Below are positions 5,820 to 6,920 of a DNA stretch of 6,920 bases, piece by piece. Position 1 is the stretch's first letter. Every line of letters begins with the position of its first letter. The notes beneath the pieces were generated by a model. That model was given only the letters and a program-made list of their open reading frames with translations. It made no database searches and had not been told where the DNA came from. The stretch spans positions 1 through 6,920 of the forward strand of contig CANHXV010000109.1 in assembly GCA_947464665.1 (NCBI GenBank). Direction: 5' to 3'. The DNA comes from Comamonadaceae bacterium. GTDB lineage: Bacteria; Pseudomonadota; Gammaproteobacteria; Burkholderiales; Burkholderiaceae_C. Made by a program: the position numbers and the translations under genes.

Positions 5820-6920
5820 TTAAGTGGTCTTGAACCAGTCTTTCAAGAGCCACAAATCATTGTCCCAGCCCGACAAAGGTGCCACCAAGTTGTGAACCGC
5901 TGCAGACGTGCGAGGGCGGTAAACCACAGGAATGATGGCAATGTCATTGACGGGCATGTCGTTCATCTTGACAAACAAGGCCGCACGTTTGGCAGGGTCC
6001 ATTTCGGATTGAGCAGCCAGATAGGCTTTGTCATATTCAGGGTTGCTGTACCGGGTGGAATTGCGACCTAACCATTTGTTGGCTTTGCTGGCAAACTCTG
6101 AACTCAGGTACTGGTTCATGAACACCTCAGGATCTGGCTGGGGCATGGTAGTCGTAAACATTTGCATGTCTGCAAAAAGTTTGGTGTAGGTGTCTGGGTT
6201 GGCGGGGTCAGACGAGAAGTAGACCGATGCCGGCACCGATTTCAACTCCATGTCAATGCCGGCCTTTTGAGCCGCTTGCTTGATAATTTGTTGGGTCTTT
6301 TGGCGTGGTCCATTGATAGAGGTTTGGAAAACCAATTTGAGTTTTTTCCCACCTTTTTCACGGATGCCGTCTGCACCTTTTTTCCAACCGGCAGCTTCCA
6401 ACACTTGGGCTGCCTTGTCTGGGTTGAACTCGTATTTTGTATTTTTGGACACAAAACGCTGAGGATTGTTCAGGAAGTTGGCCGTGGCAATACCGGTGCG
6501 GCCGTAAATGAACTTTTGCACACCATCGCGATCGACACACAAACTGATGGCTTGGCGAACCGCAAATTCTGACAAGATGGGGTGCTTGGATTTGGGATGC
6601 GAACGCTCGCCATCTGTTTCTGTCCAAGGGTCGGCCATGTTCAGTTGAATGAACTCAATGTTGCCGCCAGGGACAATGCTGGTTTTGCCTTTACCGCCTT
6701 GCTCTAATCGAATGAGCAGCTCGTCTTCGACTTGCAAATTCCAAGCGTAATCGTATTCACCGGTTTGCAAGACAGCGCGTGCAGCAGACACGGCATCGCC
6801 GCCGCCCTTCATTTCGATGCTGTCAAAGTAAGGGCGATTGGCTTCGTGGTAGCTGGTGTTGATGACACCGCGCAACATGTCACCCGGCTTGAAATCGGCA
6901 AACTTGTAAGGGCCTGTACC
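5820..6920 (-). CDS. Peptide ABC transporter substrate-binding protein, C-terminal part (5' end outside window)
   Basis: A periplasmic solute-binding protein of family 5 (SBP_bac_5, DppA/OppA-like), which delivers the substrate to the permeases. The reading frame is open at the right edge: 366 residues and the stop are present, and the true start, signal peptide and probably 150-230 residues are missing. The visible part begins GTGPYKFADFKPGD, a family landmark, so an internal ATG at 6878 is not the start. Other landmarks, counted from the edge, are IEFIQLNM at 88-95, FAVRQAISLCVDRDGV at 119-134 and FNPDKAAQVLEAAGWK at 165-180. The C-terminus ends LLKDWFKTT. It is the first visible gene of the transporter operon, nine bases before the DppB-family gene. 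No stem-loop separates them, although many transporter operons have one after the binding-protein gene. The ligand cannot be told: di-, tri- or oligopeptides, or another solute of this class. Confidence 0.93.
   Translation of the reverse strand, partial: GTGPYKFADFKPGDMLRGVINTSYHEANRPYFDSIEMKGGGDAVSAARAVLQTGEYDYAWNLQVEDELLIRLEQGGKGKTSIVPGGNIEFIQLNMADPWTETDGERSHPKSKHPILSEFAVRQAISLCVDRDGVQKFIYGRTGIATANFLNNPQRFVSKNTKYEFNPDKAAQVLEAAGWKKGADGIREKGGKKLKLVFQTSINGPRQKTQQIIKQAAQKAGIDMELKSVPASVYFSSDPANPDTYTKLFADMQMFTTTMPQPDPEVFMNQYLSSEFASKANKWLGRNSTRYSNPEYDKAYLAAQSEMDPAKRAALFVKMNDMPVNDIAIIPVVYRPRTSAAVHNLVAPLSGWDNDLWLLKDWFKTT

Noticed and set aside
6162..6572. Plus-strand open frame of 136 codons opposite the binding-protein gene
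   Set aside because: The minus-strand frame is an unmistakable family 5 solute-binding protein; the plus frame has no independent support.
6837..6878. ATG at 6878 as the start of the binding-protein gene
   Set aside because: The frame continues upstream to the window edge and encodes the conserved GTGPYKFADF segment, so the ATG is an internal Met.
1..6920. Novel defence, mobile or RNA-based system
   Set aside because: No repeat array, transposase, integrase, toxin-like pair, reverse transcriptase or structured non-coding stretch is visible; almost all of the sequence is explained by ordinary metabolic and transport genes.

Overview
The window is one block of bacterial genes, all read from the minus strand (right to left as numbered). 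The base composition is moderate, the genes are tightly packed, and the proteins resemble Burkholderiales (Comamonadaceae-type) peptide transporters. I therefore infer a betaproteobacterium, probably a free-living or freshwater type. That placement is recognition only, not a database result.

Layout in order of transcription, from the right edge: (1) a 5'-truncated gene for the periplasmic solute-binding protein of a peptide/nickel-class ABC importer (5820-6920); (2) and (3) two inner-membrane permeases of the DppB and DppC families (4851-5810 and 3947-4885, overlapping by 35 bp); (4) and (5) two ATPases of the DppD and DppF families (2957-3934 and 1953-2951); (6) an FMN/3Fe-4S glutamate synthase-like protein with two N-terminal membrane segments and no glutaminase domain (282-1910); (7) after a short intergenic gap, the start of a small exported protein that runs off the left edge (1-208). 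Gene junctions in the first six are -35 to +42 bp with no visible terminator, so they look like one operon.

The five transporter genes together make a complete ABC importer: the binding protein captures a peptide (or similar solute) in the periplasm, the two permeases form the channel, and the two ATPases drive it. The glutamate synthase-like gene in the same transcription unit may link uptake to nitrogen or amino-acid metabolism, but its reaction cannot be read from sequence.

The least ordinary part is the left end. The exported protein is not one I recognise, it is missed by a complete-ORF search because it is cut by the window edge, and its leader holds a plausible sigma-70 promoter with two small dyads, one of them a perfect 7-bp inverted repeat. 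I found no CRISPR array, tRNA, rRNA, insertion sequence or phage gene, and no stretch over 300 bases without a gene. I saw no evidence of an undescribed multi-gene system.
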